A DNA stretch of 64,000 nt from contig JBGAKH010000005.1 in NCBI GenBank assembly GCA_044224515.1, forward strand, positions 287,730 through 351,729, in the 5' to 3' direction. The stretch comes from JBBATK01 sp044224515 (GTDB lineage Bacteria; Bacteroidota; Ignavibacteria; Kapaibacteriales; NICIL-2). The notes beneath the pieces are model-generated. The model made no database searches, was not told where the DNA came from, and was given only the letters and a program-made list of their open reading frames with translations. Positions 7,627 to 20,300 of the stretch are shown here, in pieces. The translations under genes were made by a program, and so were the position numbers. Each line of letters opens with the position of its first letter. Position 1 is the stretch's first letter.

Positions 7627-10600
7627 ACCGAACTCTTGCGCGATGAACAATCAACGTTCCCATTCAAAGGCCGAATACTACACACGCTTTGGTCTCGGCA
7701 CTCTGCTGAAGAAGGGCGTTGCCTTCGTTCTTTTCCTTGCCGAGATATGGTGTTTCCTGGTTCCCTTGAGCGTTCCATTACGAGCAGATGGCGCTACCGC
7801 TGCTGAGGTGCAAAGCGTGAGCGGTGCTGCGCAGAACGACCAGGTGAATCTCTTCAACGGCAGCTTTCAGTATCCAATCCACCTGATGGATGTTGGAGGC
7901 TTTCCCTTGACGCTGAGCTACTCCAGCAATATCAGCATGGAGTCTGATGCCGGCATGGTAGGACTAGGATGGAGTTTGAATACGGGCGCCATTAACCGTA
8001 GTGTGCGGGGATTGCCGGATGACTTTGATGGAGATGCTATTACGACTACCACATCCGCCAAGCCCGATGAGACGATTGGATTTGGTTTAGGGTTGGGTGT
8101 AGAGCTTGTCGGTAAAGAAACCAACGCCAGTGGTAACGAGACCGGTGCGAAAGCCGGAGGAGAAGTGGAAGCGTCGCTATCTGCCGCATACAACTCTTAC
8201 ACCGGTTGGAGCGCCGGATTTGGCGCTTCTGGTAGTGCAAAAGGCAATACGAGCGGAGACTTCAAGACAAATGGTCAATTGAAAGTTGGCATTTCCTCGA
8301 ACAGTGAGAGCGGGACCATGGTGAACACGGAGGTCTCGGCAGGTTTCAAATCCAAACTTGGTGAAGACGAGACATTGGAAGGAAGTGCAGGCTATGGACT
8401 TTCGGTGCAGTCACGTCAAGGAATGAAACAGCATAATCTCAGTGTTCAGACCAAGTACTCGAATGCACATCTCTTGGAGGGTCAGAATGGTATTCTTGGC
8501 ACAATACGCAATCTGACGCACGGTGAGTTCAGTGGAGGAGGCAAGTTTAATCTCCTTTCCAGTTCTCCGAGTATGACACCCTCTATTGGCACTCCCATGA
8601 TTAGCGAGGGTTTTGAAGGTGAATTGAAATTAGGTGCGGAGCTCGGAGGTACGACGTCGCTCACAGGAAACATTGATTTCTCCTATGAAAAAGCACGCAA
8701 CGCAAAAGTCAATGAGGACGTACCGGCTTATGGCTACATGTATGCACAGCACGCCGCCGGTGGAAGAGAGTTGCTCGACGTCCTTCGCGAAAAAGGAAAT
8801 GCGTTCAGCAAAGAAGTACCCAATCTTCCGATGGCACAGTTCGCAAACGACGTGTATAGCTGTAGTGCTCCGGGTTTTAGCACAGAGTTCAGACCATTTC
8901 GCGGAGATGTCGGCGCGCTGCATGATCCCGCCACAAGTACAATGTCTGCTTCTGTCGGTGTGGGTATAGAAGTGGCTTTGGCAGATCTAACCAAAGTTGG
9001 TGCGAATATCAAAGTTCCCATTGCATCCGGTTGGAGTGGGAAATGGCGTGAAGGAAACGCCTTCAATTCTGTTTTTCTCTTTCGTGACCGTACGCCATCG
9101 TTGCCCTTTTTGGAAACCGTTTACTTTAAAAGCATGGGAGAAGCCGTGGGAATGGCCAATCCCCGACAGTTCACGCAGCTTGGTGCTTTTGCGCCTGTCA
9201 AATACAGTGTGAATGGTGACGGAAACTCTTCCTCATCGCTATCTGCCTCGGGCGAAGGTTCAGCATTGCCCAATGCGATGTCCGTACTACGCAGCAATCG
9301 AGAATACAGACAAAACGTTTTTCAATGGTTAACGGCGAGAGAGGCAAGTCTTGCAGGACAAAGTCGTGATTTGCTGAGTTATCCGATGAACGTATTTGAG
9401 ACACCGGCTACCGAACGTGCTTTTCGTGAGTCCATTCAAGTGCATCGACGTCGCACGGTGTATCGAAAGGCTTCGCATATCTCTGAAGTTAGCGTACAAC
9501 GTACCGATGGTTCGCGTTGCATCTTTGGTGTACCGGCCTATAGCAATGCAAGTACCGAGGTGAGTTTCAATGTCTCGAAGCGCACGGATGAAGCTGAGCT
9601 TCCTCGAAACAAAGAGACCGGACTCATTCACTATGCTGCCGGACAGGATAACTCAGCATCCAATAATCGCGGTGAGAATCATCTCTTTCAAAGTGAGCGC
9701 ACACCTTCGTACGTCTACGCCTGGTTGTTGAGTGCAGTCTACAGTCCTGATTATGTTGACCTGACAGGGGATGGGCCATCAGCCGACGATCTTGGAAGTT
9801 ATACCAGGCTTAACTACACTCAGGCTCAGAGCTCCTTCAACTGGCGCTTTCCTTTGCAAAAAGACTCAGCGTACTACGATGGACATGAGAAAACAAATGA
9901 TCAAGACGACATGGCGCACTACTCCTACGGTTCCCGAGAACAGTGGTATGTGCATTCGATCGAAACCAAGAATTATGTCGCCGAGTTTGTATACAGTGAA
10001 CGCGATGATGGTGTGGGTGTGCAAGGACAGAACGGTGGTTTGAATCCGGCAATGCGTCTTTATAAGCTGGACAAAATCACCTTGTACACAAAAGCATCTC
10101 GCTTAAGCGCAGATCCCGTGCCACTGAAAGTCGTGCACTTTGTGTACGACTATTCGCTGTGCTCACACCTTCCGAGCAATGTGAATGGCCAGGGTAAGCT
10201 GACATTGTTGTCAATCTGGTTCGAAAACGGTACCAGTGAAAAAGGAAGCCAAACGCCGTACGTCTTCCGCTATAGCACATTCAACCCCGACTATAATGCA
10301 AAGAGTGTCGACCGTTGGGGAAGTTACATCGCCTCGGAAGGTAGCTCTGAAGAATCGTCGAAAAGCTATACCTCGTTATCGCGCGAATCCGCTGACCGCT
10401 TTGCATCCGCGTGGAGACTCTGTGCCGTCAAGACACCAAGTGGGCTGATCCAGAGCATTGAGTATGAGAGTGCAGACTACGCCTATGTTCAAAACCGGAC
10501 CGCCATGGAGATGCAGTCCATTGTTGGTATGACTACCCGCGATGCACGACGTGAGGTCGTGCTTCCAAGTGGCGGTGATGCTACGAGCGATCTCTTTACA

Positions 10601-13600
10601 TCTGAGGGACTGGCTCGTAACTACCTTCAGTTTAAACTAAAACACGCGGCAACAAGCGATCTTGACGTCGCCCCCTATGTCGAGCAGATACAAGAACTCT
10701 ACATGGCGGCATCTGTTCGGGTTGGCAAGCCTACGCTCGACGAGTTCGAGAAAATTGAGGGCTTCATTCCTGTTCATCTCGAGCGACCGGGTTTGGATTT
10801 TGGATTGTGTTCCAATCCTGAGTACGCCTGGATACGATTGCCACAAATCCATAATGGAGATGAAACAACGGATCTAGGTTCATTCGCAACAGACAATAGC
10901 TCTACCGGAGGTGTGCATCCACTTGCCAAAATGGCATGGGAGACTATTCGCAAGAAGTACATGCACCTTGTCTATAACAATCCGCCGGACCCTCACAACG
11001 TTGAAGGATTTGGTGCTGCCCTTGAAAACTGTTTCGCAGTGCTTGGAGAGTTCTTTAAGCAAGCGAACAACTACCTGAAAGACAAAGGGCACGCGAACAT
11101 CATGCGCATCAAGGGCGCAAAGCTGCGACTGAACTCGCCGGATTTGACAAAGCTCGGCGGCGGCACTCGCGTCAAAAGAATACTTATGAGCGACCAATGG
11201 GGCGCCATGATACAAGACAGTGCGCAGAACTTTGTGTACGGTCAAGAGTACTCGTATACACTGCAAGAGAACGGTCGCACCATTAGTAGTGGCGTTGCCC
11301 AATATGAACCGAGAATTGGCAACGAAGAGAACCCCTTCGTCTTACCGTATCGATATGTCATTGAAAAAAGCTTGTCGGTTGACTTGAATTTGTATCAAAG
11401 CGGTCCGTTAGGGCAGATCTACTTTCCCGCTGCGGATGTGGGCTATCGTAGCGTTCGTGTTCAAGCCATTCGACACGCAGGCGAAGCAGAAGATGGTCAC
11501 ACAACCTACGAGTTCTATACGGCAAAGGATTTTCCAACCCTTGTGCAGTCAACGCCGATCACTGTCGCGACGCGACAAATGAAGTTCGGAGAATTTTACT
11601 CAGAAGAAATACTCAATGCAACGCAGGGATTTGTTGTTGAGTTGAACGATATGCACGGTAAACCGAAGGCGCAATATTCTTATTTGAAAGGCGCGCGTTC
11701 GGCCCATAGTGGTGTAGTTTATGGCTATGCGCGAGATCCGGAGCAGTCGAATCGCCTATCGAACATGGTGTCAACCGTCGATCCACTAAGTGGAAACATC
11801 GTGCAAGAACTCGTTGGCGTTGACTACGACATCTTCAGTGACGCGCGAGAACACAACCAGCACACCTTTCATCCTTCCGCTGCGCTGAATCTTGATATTA
11901 GTATCAGAGGTCCGGCTCCTGTTATTCTACCCTCGGTTTACCCGAACTACAAGCATCAGTATCAACTCATGCGAATGGCCACTGTAAACAAAGCCATCTA
12001 TCGCTGTGGACTGTTGCAAACAATAGATGCCTTTGATCGTGGAGCAGTGACTCATACTGATAATCTGCTGCGCGACCGTGAGTCCGGGGAAGTCATTGTT
12101 TCGTCAACGAAAAACGCTTACGATGATCCGGTATACTCTCTAGTCTACCCTGCACGATGGGTAGCGGAGAACAGTGGAATGCGAGGCTCGTATACGAACA
12201 TCGGAGTGCGTGCCGAAGGACTGACGCTCAGATCAGGGACCTTTCACATGAGCGGCGGTCTGCAAGCGAGTATGTTCCGTCAAGGGGATGAACTCCTCTG
12301 TACCATTCCTATGGGTTCAGCCCCGATTGTACGTGACGGAGTTAGCTATGGCGCCGTGGATTCGGTGTTTCATGCTTGGGTCATGAACGTTGATGAGACC
12401 GCGAATGATGCCTACCTCATCGGACAAAACGGTGAGAGCATTGCAGACGGAGTGTATTCTATTCAAAATATTCGCTCAGGGTTTAGAAACATCATAAATG
12501 CTCATAGCGCGGAATACAAGCTTCGTGAATCACCTATTCGGGGATCGAGACTGCAATTGCCTGCGACATCGGTCTTAAGTGTGAACGCAACAGAGTACAG
12601 CGACTATTGGCAGTGCTATGGTCTGTTCGAGAGCGTTGCCCCTCAATACACCTGCGAGTGTACTCAAACGAAGGTTCAAAAGCGTCCGGCAGTAGAGCTT
12701 CTTGGTGCATTTGTCCAAACCCTTCTCACTCGCGGTGACAACGAAGCGCACAACCTTCGAGTGGAGTCAAGCTATAGTCCCGGTGCTGCATACGTCACCC
12801 AACGATTCGGCACCGGAACACCTGTTGTGTACGATGGAGAACGGAGTGGTTCGAGTTCAAGGGGTTTTCTGAGTGCGGCGACCGATCCTTTCAATCGCTG
12901 TGAGTTGACCATTCGCATGGCAGATGGTCAGACCTTGTTTCCTGACTCGGTCGTATCCTTCTCTATTAATAGCCGACAGTTTAGTGATGGCACCGGTGAT
13001 TGTGAAGACATCTATAGCGTTGGTGGCACGATCGAGTACCTCATCACGACTCCAAGCGGCTCGTTACAGCGCGGATCTTCGATTGTTCAACGTCGGACAG
13101 CTCCCGTTGTGATCACGACATGTTCACCATTGGCAACGTGCGCACCGGCACAAACTCATGTAGGTGAGATCCGCTGTCTCGGAGCGGGGCGTACTGTGAT
13201 TAACCCTTTCATGCTTGGCGTGCTGGGTTCGTGGCGGAGTTTAACCGATTGGTCATTTGTATCGTTACGGAGCGATGAAGCGCAACTTCGTCGAGGCGGT
13301 TGTCTTCGTGCTTATAGCGACTTCTTTACGGACTTTCCTTTGCGAGTCAAGCCCTTGCGGGAACGTGCCGCGCAGTGGGTACAGCAAGACCAAGCCTTGA
13401 CTCGCGACCCAAGTGGAAAGGTCATTGATAGTCGATCGGTTTTGGACATCATGCGTTCGAAAGTCTTTGCGTACAATAGGAGCGTTCCTGTCATTGAGGC
13501 GGAACGTGCGGCGCACTCCGACGTTGCTTTTGAAGGATTTGAAGACTACAATTTCCGGAACCAAGGTACGAACCCATTTTCTACCTGTCCGTTGATTCCT

Positions 13601-14356
13601 CACTTCAAACCAACTGAGTTTGAAGCCTTGGATGCCTCGCAAAGTCATACCGGTCGCTATAGCTTGCCTGTGCGCTCGAGTACAACGATACAACGTTTTA
13701 TCAGACCTCAAGTCTTGAGACCCACTGCATCAACGCGGTCGCGACGCTTCCAAGCCGATAGTAGTGTGCTTCTGAGTCCGTTTTCGCCTTCACCCGGAAA
13801 GTACATCCTCAGCGTCTGGTTGAAAAAAGCGTCCTCACCGTCTGCAAGTTCTTCGGGTTCCACATCCACTTCAACGCTTGAGCGATTGTCGCGGACTTTG
13901 TTGCCGGGTGCCGATCAACTTTCGCGATTGGGAGATCTCTCTCGAGCGGCTGCGAGTGGTGATGTGGTTCTGAGCTGTCGTACACGTTCCGGGGCAACAA
14001 CTCAACTGGCAAGCATTCAAGCCGGCAGCGTACAAGTCGATGATTGGACACTTGTGCAGGGTGAGTTCATACTGCCGAGCGATGCTACTAGCATTAGCGT
14101 TGAGTTGAAGGCTGTTGGAGGAACGACGTGGTATGACGATTTACGCATCCAGCCATTCAATTCTGTCATGAAGAGCTATGTGTACGACCCTTCAACCTTG
14201 CGCCTTTGCGCTGAACTCGATGAGAACAACTTCTTCTGCTCCTACGTGTATGATGCGGAAGGGCGCCTAGTAGCTAAGAAGCGAGAGACAGAGCGAGGTG
14301 TGTTTACCGTGCAGGAAGTACGTCGCGGTAGCTCCAAAATATCGGGAGGACGCTAG
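7616..14356 (+). CDS. Giant SpvB/TcB-like, RHS-associated secreted protein
   Basis: About 2247 residues. The start is within ATGATGACTAA overlapping the upstream stop (ATG at 7616 or 7619; an ATG at 7643 is also possible). A hydrophobic segment at residues 36-56 is probably a signal sequence with a long n-region. Residues about 70-140 match the opening of SpvB/TcB-type proteins (NDQVNLFNGSFQYPIHL, SYSSNISM, VGLGWSLNTGAINR, VRGLPDDFDGD). Next comes a Gly/Ser-rich beta region. The middle carries features of Bacteroidota giants: SVQRTDGSRCIFGVPAYS, SPDYVDLTGDGPSADDLGSY, REQWYVHSIETKNYVAEF. Near the C-terminus a jelly-roll domain (WTLVQGEFILPSD, then GGTTWYDDLRI) leads into one YD repeat (SYVYDAEGRLVAKK). 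By analogy with insecticidal Tc complexes it may form the first half of a hollow RHS shell completed by the next gene; that role is inference. Stop and next start are one base apart. Confidence 0.85.
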   Translation: MMTKPNSCAMNNQRSHSKAEYYTRFGLGTLLKKGVAFVLFLAEIWCFLVPLSVPLRADGATAAEVQSVSGAAQNDQVNLFNGSFQYPIHLMDVGGFPLTLSYSSNISMESDAGMVGLGWSLNTGAINRSVRGLPDDFDGDAITTTTSAKPDETIGFGLGLGVELVGKETNASGNETGAKAGGEVEASLSAAYNSYTGWSAGFGASGSAKGNTSGDFKTNGQLKVGISSNSESGTMVNTEVSAGFKSKLGEDETLEGSAGYGLSVQSRQGMKQHNLSVQTKYSNAHLLEGQNGILGTIRNLTHGEFSGGGKFNLLSSSPSMTPSIGTPMISEGFEGELKLGAELGGTTSLTGNIDFSYEKARNAKVNEDVPAYGYMYAQHAAGGRELLDVLREKGNAFSKEVPNLPMAQFANDVYSCSAPGFSTEFRPFRGDVGALHDPATSTMSASVGVGIEVALADLTKVGANIKVPIASGWSGKWREGNAFNSVFLFRDRTPSLPFLETVYFKSMGEAVGMANPRQFTQLGAFAPVKYSVNGDGNSSSSLSASGEGSALPNAMSVLRSNREYRQNVFQWLTAREASLAGQSRDLLSYPMNVFETPATERAFRESIQVHRRRTVYRKASHISEVSVQRTDGSRCIFGVPAYSNASTEVSFNVSKRTDEAELPRNKETGLIHYAAGQDNSASNNRGENHLFQSERTPSYVYAWLLSAVYSPDYVDLTGDGPSADDLGSYTRLNYTQAQSSFNWRFPLQKDSAYYDGHEKTNDQDDMAHYSYGSREQWYVHSIETKNYVAEFVYSERDDGVGVQGQNGGLNPAMRLYKLDKITLYTKASRLSADPVPLKVVHFVYDYSLCSHLPSNVNGQGKLTLLSIWFENGTSEKGSQTPYVFRYSTFNPDYNAKSVDRWGSYIASEGSSEESSKSYTSLSRESADRFASAWRLCAVKTPSGLIQSIEYESADYAYVQNRTAMEMQSIVGMTTRDARREVVLPSGGDATSDLFTSEGLARNYLQFKLKHAATSDLDVAPYVEQIQELYMAASVRVGKPTLDEFEKIEGFIPVHLERPGLDFGLCSNPEYAWIRLPQIHNGDETTDLGSFATDNSSTGGVHPLAKMAWETIRKKYMHLVYNNPPDPHNVEGFGAALENCFAVLGEFFKQANNYLKDKGHANIMRIKGAKLRLNSPDLTKLGGGTRVKRILMSDQWGAMIQDSAQNFVYGQEYSYTLQENGRTISSGVAQYEPRIGNEENPFVLPYRYVIEKSLSVDLNLYQSGPLGQIYFPAADVGYRSVRVQAIRHAGEAEDGHTTYEFYTAKDFPTLVQSTPITVATRQMKFGEFYSEEILNATQGFVVELNDMHGKPKAQYSYLKGARSAHSGVVYGYARDPEQSNRLSNMVSTVDPLSGNIVQELVGVDYDIFSDAREHNQHTFHPSAALNLDISIRGPAPVILPSVYPNYKHQYQLMRMATVNKAIYRCGLLQTIDAFDRGAVTHTDNLLRDRESGEVIVSSTKNAYDDPVYSLVYPARWVAENSGMRGSYTNIGVRAEGLTLRSGTFHMSGGLQASMFRQGDELLCTIPMGSAPIVRDGVSYGAVDSVFHAWVMNVDETANDAYLIGQNGESIADGVYSIQNIRSGFRNIINAHSAEYKLRESPIRGSRLQLPATSVLSVNATEYSDYWQCYGLFESVAPQYTCECTQTKVQKRPAVELLGAFVQTLLTRGDNEAHNLRVESSYSPGAAYVTQRFGTGTPVVYDGERSGSSSRGFLSAATDPFNRCELTIRMADGQTLFPDSVVSFSINSRQFSDGTGDCEDIYSVGGTIEYLITTPSGSLQRGSSIVQRRTAPVVITTCSPLATCAPAQTHVGEIRCLGAGRTVINPFMLGVLGSWRSLTDWSFVSLRSDEAQLRRGGCLRAYSDFFTDFPLRVKPLRERAAQWVQQDQALTRDPSGKVIDSRSVLDIMRSKVFAYNRSVPVIEAERAAHSDVAFEGFEDYNFRNQGTNPFSTCPLIPHFKPTEFEALDASQSHTGRYSLPVRSSTTIQRFIRPQVLRPTASTRSRRFQADSSVLLSPFSPSPGKYILSVWLKKASSPSASSSGSTSTSTLERLSRTLLPGADQLSRLGDLSRAAASGDVVLSCRTRSGATTQLASIQAGSVQVDDWTLVQGEFILPSDATSISVELKAVGGTTWYDDLRIQPFNSVMKSYVYDPSTLRLCAELDENNFFCSYVYDAEGRLVAKKRETERGVFTVQEVRRGSSKISGGR

Positions 14357-14357
14357 T

Positions 14358-17300
14358 ATGACGACTCTACGACATATTCCGACAGCTTGGTCTTGCTTCA
14401 TCGTCTGTATCTTTCTTTTCAGCGTGAGTACACTCGAGTTGGGAGCGACGCAACAGCAGCTTATACGAACGTATTATGTTCGAGATTTACGTCCTGCGGA
14501 TTCATCCCGCTCCGGCGATAGTATTCGTATCACAACGCGACTCGAATCGGTGATTGACTCACTTCGTGTTCGAAGACCACAAGCACCCGATGTTTCGAAG
14601 TGTGTCACAAGCATTGCTCTGTCTGTGAATAGCGATGGTGCGTTTGTGCCTTCCTATGCATTTAGCGCTCGAGTAGAAGGAACCATTCAAGGGATCTATG
14701 CTTTTGGCGATACGCGACGTCCTCGTCGCGATTCCTTCCGCCTCACGATCGACTACGATCCGCTCAAAAAAACATATCAGGCTCGTGATGCCATGAGTTT
14801 CGAGCACTATGTCTATGCCGACATCGTATGCAGCATCCGTTACAATGAATTAGCTCTCAACGCAGCTGTGCCGGATTCCTTGTTTCGTCTAGACGTGGTT
14901 AGCGACGCCGACGTGTTCTACAAGCCGGAGCCTACGCAAAGTCCGACACTATACACCATCCAACTCGACACTGCCGCCCGCTATCTTCATCTTAGCTGGT
15001 CGCATTTGCCATGGGCAGAGTACTATGAGGTGGAATACACCTACGTCGACGACTACTCAGCATCTTCAAGCGCGAAGGACCGAAGTCTTCTCCGATTTAA
15101 TCTTAGGCGAGATGGTATCCGATTGAGAGCACTGCAAAACTCGCTGGATATACCTCTTGTTTTTGAGCGTGGATACTTGGTGTACCGAGTGCGTGCTGTG
15201 GGAATGCGAGGAGAGACCTTTCGTACGCCGGTGCACGGAGTCTGGTCGTTGCCGGATGAAGGAGTCATTCCTGAGGGTCTGTCCGTGTACTACATCGGAA
15301 CTTCCCTCATGCATGAGGCCGATAGGTTACAGTGGACGCATTCCACAGACTATAGTGAAAGCGGAAATCGCAAAGATGTTGTATCCTATGCAGATGCTAC
15401 CCAGAGAACTCGTCAACGTGTCGAAGCTTCGCCAGCAGACAACCGTGTTCGCATATCAGAAAGTTTCTATGACTTTAAAGGAAGAGCAACAATAACGACC
15501 TTGGCAGCACCGGCTAGACCTTTGAGCTCGGGGTTGACACCGGAGCCAAACGTGTCGGTAGGTTCTACGACAGGTATGAGTCCGGGATCACTGCGTCTTA
15601 CACCCGGAGCATCCGGTAGCGTAACGCTACCTTCCGGTGCTTATGGAGAGTTCATCAGGAGTTTTCCCTACACCAGCGGTTCTCTACAACAGCGCTTGCG
15701 AGGAAGTCGGGGCAGTGGAGTACCACATGTCGGAAGTCGTGGGGGACTCAGTGCCTTTGGTTTAAACCCACACGCCGTCGACCAAGTGGAGGATGCCGGT
15801 ACTCGCTATGATCTTCCGGAGTTTCTTGATCTGTTTCGCTATCGCAGTGCTAAAGCTCGACTCGGATTTGTTCCGGATTTCAATGTGAACGCGGAGGGAC
15901 GCAGTCCAACGCGTAATGAGTATGATCTTGGAGACACCGCTTGTGCAATAAGCGCATTGCGTTTTGCCACTACATTAGGAGCAGCTAACTACTTCTCTGC
16001 AGACAATCCCGAGCAAGCGCGCTGGCAAGCATTTGTACCGTCGGCCGAAGGATTTCCCTACGTTCAGTTGCGCTATGCTGCCGATGGCACGGGCAGCGTG
16101 CGTGAGGCGACAATGCCGGGCGCAATGCATGCCCTTGGATCCGGTCATAGTCTACGAAGCTTCGTCGGCACCCCGAGTCAAGAAGAACTCGACCGTTACT
16201 TTGGAACGGATGTGGGACGTGCTTCGTTTTATCGCAAAACGTTACAGATCGACGAGAACGGTCAAGGACACGTTAGCATCGCGGATCTTGCAGGCAATAC
16301 GATACTGAACGGTCTGTGCGGAAATACCGGCGCGAACTTACTCCCATTGACCGGAGTTGAGCAGCATCGTGTCACCCTCGATCTAATCGAAGAGCAGGCA
16401 GTTCTCAATCGCGCCGAATGGGCTTGGGAGTCAACAAAGCAGCTGGTCATAGCCACCGATAACACCAGACTAACGCTCGAATATCAAGTCGTTACACCTA
16501 CGATGAGAGCGCTGCTTTGCTCCGGTTCCGAGATATGTTTCGATTGTGTCTACGACCTGGATATTCGCTTGACTGATCAATGTGGTGCAGAGTTGTTTCG
16601 GTACGTAGGAACGATCGGGAATCTGGCGGACTTGTTTCGTTGTACTCCGGCTACAATTCGAATCGCAGACAGTGTGATCCTCGCACGAGGGAGTTACATG
16701 ATCTCAAAAAAACTTCGTGTGAACAATGACGCTATTGAACGACGTGTCGAGCGATATCGAAACGAGTATCTCTGCAGAGACACATCTGCGTTGCCTATCC
16801 CGTCACTCGAAGAGGCTTGTAATCCGCCGTGCAATACCTGCGCACTCCTCAACTCCAGTGTTGTGCGTATTCGACGTCGCGATGGCTCAAACCCAGGAAT
16901 TCCCTTCACCAAGAGAAAACCCGGCAATCGCATAGGTTGTGCACGCGAGTGCGTTGATGCAGGATTGAGTTCGTTGGGTTTGATCTTCCAAAGCATGCTG
17001 AATGAGGTGAGTCCGGGCGGGCAATACGGTCGCTACCTCGATACTCTTTTACGGGATGAGTCGAATCCCTTGGGTATGGTGCATCCGGTAATACATCCTT
17101 TGTCAGTGTTTAACGATGACAATCAACTACCCTTACGCTCGGCTGACTGGCGTAATCCTCTCTACGACTATCAGACGTCGAGCGGAGATACGGCGTGGAT
17201 AGAACTCGATGCCGCAGGCATGCCGGAGCACCGATCGCCGCTAGCTGAGATACGACGCAGTGAAGGACGCAGCTACGTTCTGCCGAAGTATCTCAATCAC

Positions 17301-20300
17301 GTTGAAGACTTTATCGCTGCCTGGCAAAGCCAGTGGGCGGAATCTTTGGTTGGTTTCCACCCGGAGTACGAGCATTATCTCTGGTCGGTTGAGAATCGCA
17401 CTAGCTTCACTTTTGATTCGTTGATGCAGGCTCATGATAGCTTGAGGCAAGCACGCGCCGCCGGCGCGGATGATGCATCCCGAGATCCATTCTATTCGTC
17501 CAGACCTGCGCTTCGTGCAGAACGTGATCGACGCTTGAGTCGACTGTACGATGACGGAAGCACGGTGATCAACGCTGAGCAGATGGCTATCGCCATGGTC
17601 AATTGCGGCAATCCCAACTTCTCGGATACCGAGTTTCGAGAGTGTTATGGCTCAAAACGCTTATACGGAACACCCGGTTCTGAAGACAAAGAATGGGTGG
17701 CCTATCGTGGGTTCTATAGCTCAGTCAGAAATGCACAGCTCAGTGCTGAACGCAACGACGCCGTTGTGCGTCGCGGAGGATTTGATGCACGCACCATTGG
17801 AGGAACGCGCGATGTGGCTGCTGATCCGCTCTATGCCGGCCAGCGTCGTCTGTTTAAAGACGCCGACGATGCATTTGCGGAGCTGGATGCGGAAGAGCTA
17901 AGTGACTCTGTTCCGGTTGCGGAGATGCGCAATCGTGTTTTGGCATTTGCGGCAGCTCGATTTAACCAACGCCGCAGTGAGTGCGCGCTCTGTCCACTTG
18001 CGCTTGATCTCACAGCTTTTCTCAATGCCCTGGTCATTGAAAAGAAACTGACACAAAGAACTTTGGTACTGCCAGGCATTAGCCCTCTGAACCTCAGCAG
18101 GAACATTGTCGCAAGTTTACGTCGCCCACGTTCTCTGCGCTATGAGTGGGTTCTACGGTCGGATCCCAATTCCAATCTGTTAGACTTTAGGTTCATGCTA
18201 GGAACTGAAGAAGTAGGGGATCTTAAACTGACGAAGACCAAGAGCTCTTTGAAGTGGGACCGGATTGTGATGCTTGACTGTCCGCAAAGCAGCGAGGAGT
18301 TTAGTTTTACTCTGCGCGCAATTGGCGATAATGATAGCACCGATAACATACGTTGTCAGTCGAGTTGCTTCCGTGTGCGCGATTGCACACCGTCGCCCTT
18401 CTGCGCATCAACGGCCGCACGCCCTGAGATGTTACAGCTTATGCAGTACCTCTTTAATGGTGGACGCTTCGCACAAAGAGATCTTGTTCTCCATCGAGAA
18501 GGATCGGCTGTTTCGCATATTGGTTCGACACTGCGAATGCACCATCCGAGGGGACGTAGCTGGACCTGGCACTTTGATTCCTGTTCATCAGCTGCAAAGC
18601 GCGTTTGCTTTGCAACCTTGAAGATTGCAACGCTGACGGAACAGTTGAAACCTCGGGTGCTTGAATGTCCATTTACTGTAACGATAGTCGAACCGGGCTT
18701 CACCATCGACAGCGTCGCCTATCCCATTCGCATGCGCAGAGCAAGCAGCGGTCCGGGATCGCTCGATCCGAACTCTTCCCTGATCAGTTTTCGCTCACGG
18801 GGTGGACGTACTTTTGAGGCAGAACTTCGTTCCTGCTACGCTCTCTACGATTGCTCATCGACAAAGCAGGGTTCTCAGACAGCACCGCAGTGCTGTCTGC
18901 CTGCCCCGCGGCACGTGCCCTATGAATCGCGCTGCGAAATCGACTTGCGTCTCATAGCGCAGCGTGAGCGAGAGAGAGAGTTCCTGCGCCTAAGAGATCG
19001 CTTGGCAGATTCACTCGGCAATGCACTTCGTAGTCATTGTCTGATGAACGTCCCTGAGACTTTTAGGATATCCTACGACAACGACATGTACTTACTGACC
19101 TTGCGCTACTATAACCACGCCGGAGAGTTAGTGCAGTCGGTTCCTCCGCTTGGAGTTCGTCCGTTGAGCGACGAACAAGTGACACGATGTCGCGAGTATA
19201 GACGGCGACGATTGGATTCGACCCTGGTCCCGGGGCACGTCATGCAAACGAACTACACACACACGAGCCTCGGGGCACTTAGCACCAAACGCAGTCCTGA
19301 TGAAGGTTTGAGTGTGTGGTCCTACGATATGCGTGGTCGATTGTTGCTTACTCAAAATGCCGAGCAGAGAACTCGCTCTCGCATACGGTATGTCCTCTAC
19401 GACGAGTACAGTCGCGAACGCGAAAGTGGAAGTAGCGATCTTTCCTTCGAGTGGACGGCATTTGCAAATGCAGACTATGTAGCATCCATGCTGAGGAACA
19501 CCGCCGAAACACGGAAGACGAGTTATGACCTCCCGATGTACACGTTCAGTGGACTGAACCAACGCTATCTTCGAAACCACCGATCGACTATTCGTTACAG
19601 CACGGATGGTCGTTCCGATGACTATCTCGCAGGATACTCCTATGATGAGTTGGGTAATACCGCCGACTTCATACAAGTGTATCGCATAGCCGGTCTAACG
19701 GAAGCACAGCAAACAAAGAAGATTCACTACGAGTATGATAAGCTGAGTGGACAGATTACAGACATTCAGTATCAACCCGCATCCTTCGATCAGCTGTACT
19801 ACAAGCTGATTTATGATGAGAACAACAGGCTGTCACTTGTCAAGACTTCAACCTCGCATCTCCTTCCGCTGCTGTTCTATGAAACCGACGCGAGGTTCGA
19901 CTACTACTTGCATGGTCCCGTTGCCCGCATGGAACTGGGTACAGAACGCATTCAGGGATTGGACTATGCCTATACCATTCAGGGCTGGTTCAAAGGACTA
20001 AATAGTTACACAGCTGCGGCGGAAAATGATATGGGACGTGACGGTCTGACAGGAGGGGAACTGCGTTACGGGATGTTCTCCGAAGATGTTTTTGCCGAAG
20101 TCGTGAATTACTATGATCACGATTACACTCCGATTTCATCGACTGCTTCGCGTTTCTTCCCGGATCGTCTCGGTTCTTTGCAATCTGAGTTCTCGCGATC
20201 CTTGTACTGCGGCTTGATTCAAAGCACGATAAGCGCAGCGGCACAAAGTAGCGCCGCTTCTCAGTCAATTATTGCTCAGGCCTTTGCCTATGACCAGAGC

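Noticed and set aside
8630..8969. Antisense and alternate frames inside the RHS giants (many of 60-180 codons)
   Set aside because: All lie within continuous giant frames that carry family motifs; none has its own start signal or recognisable domain.
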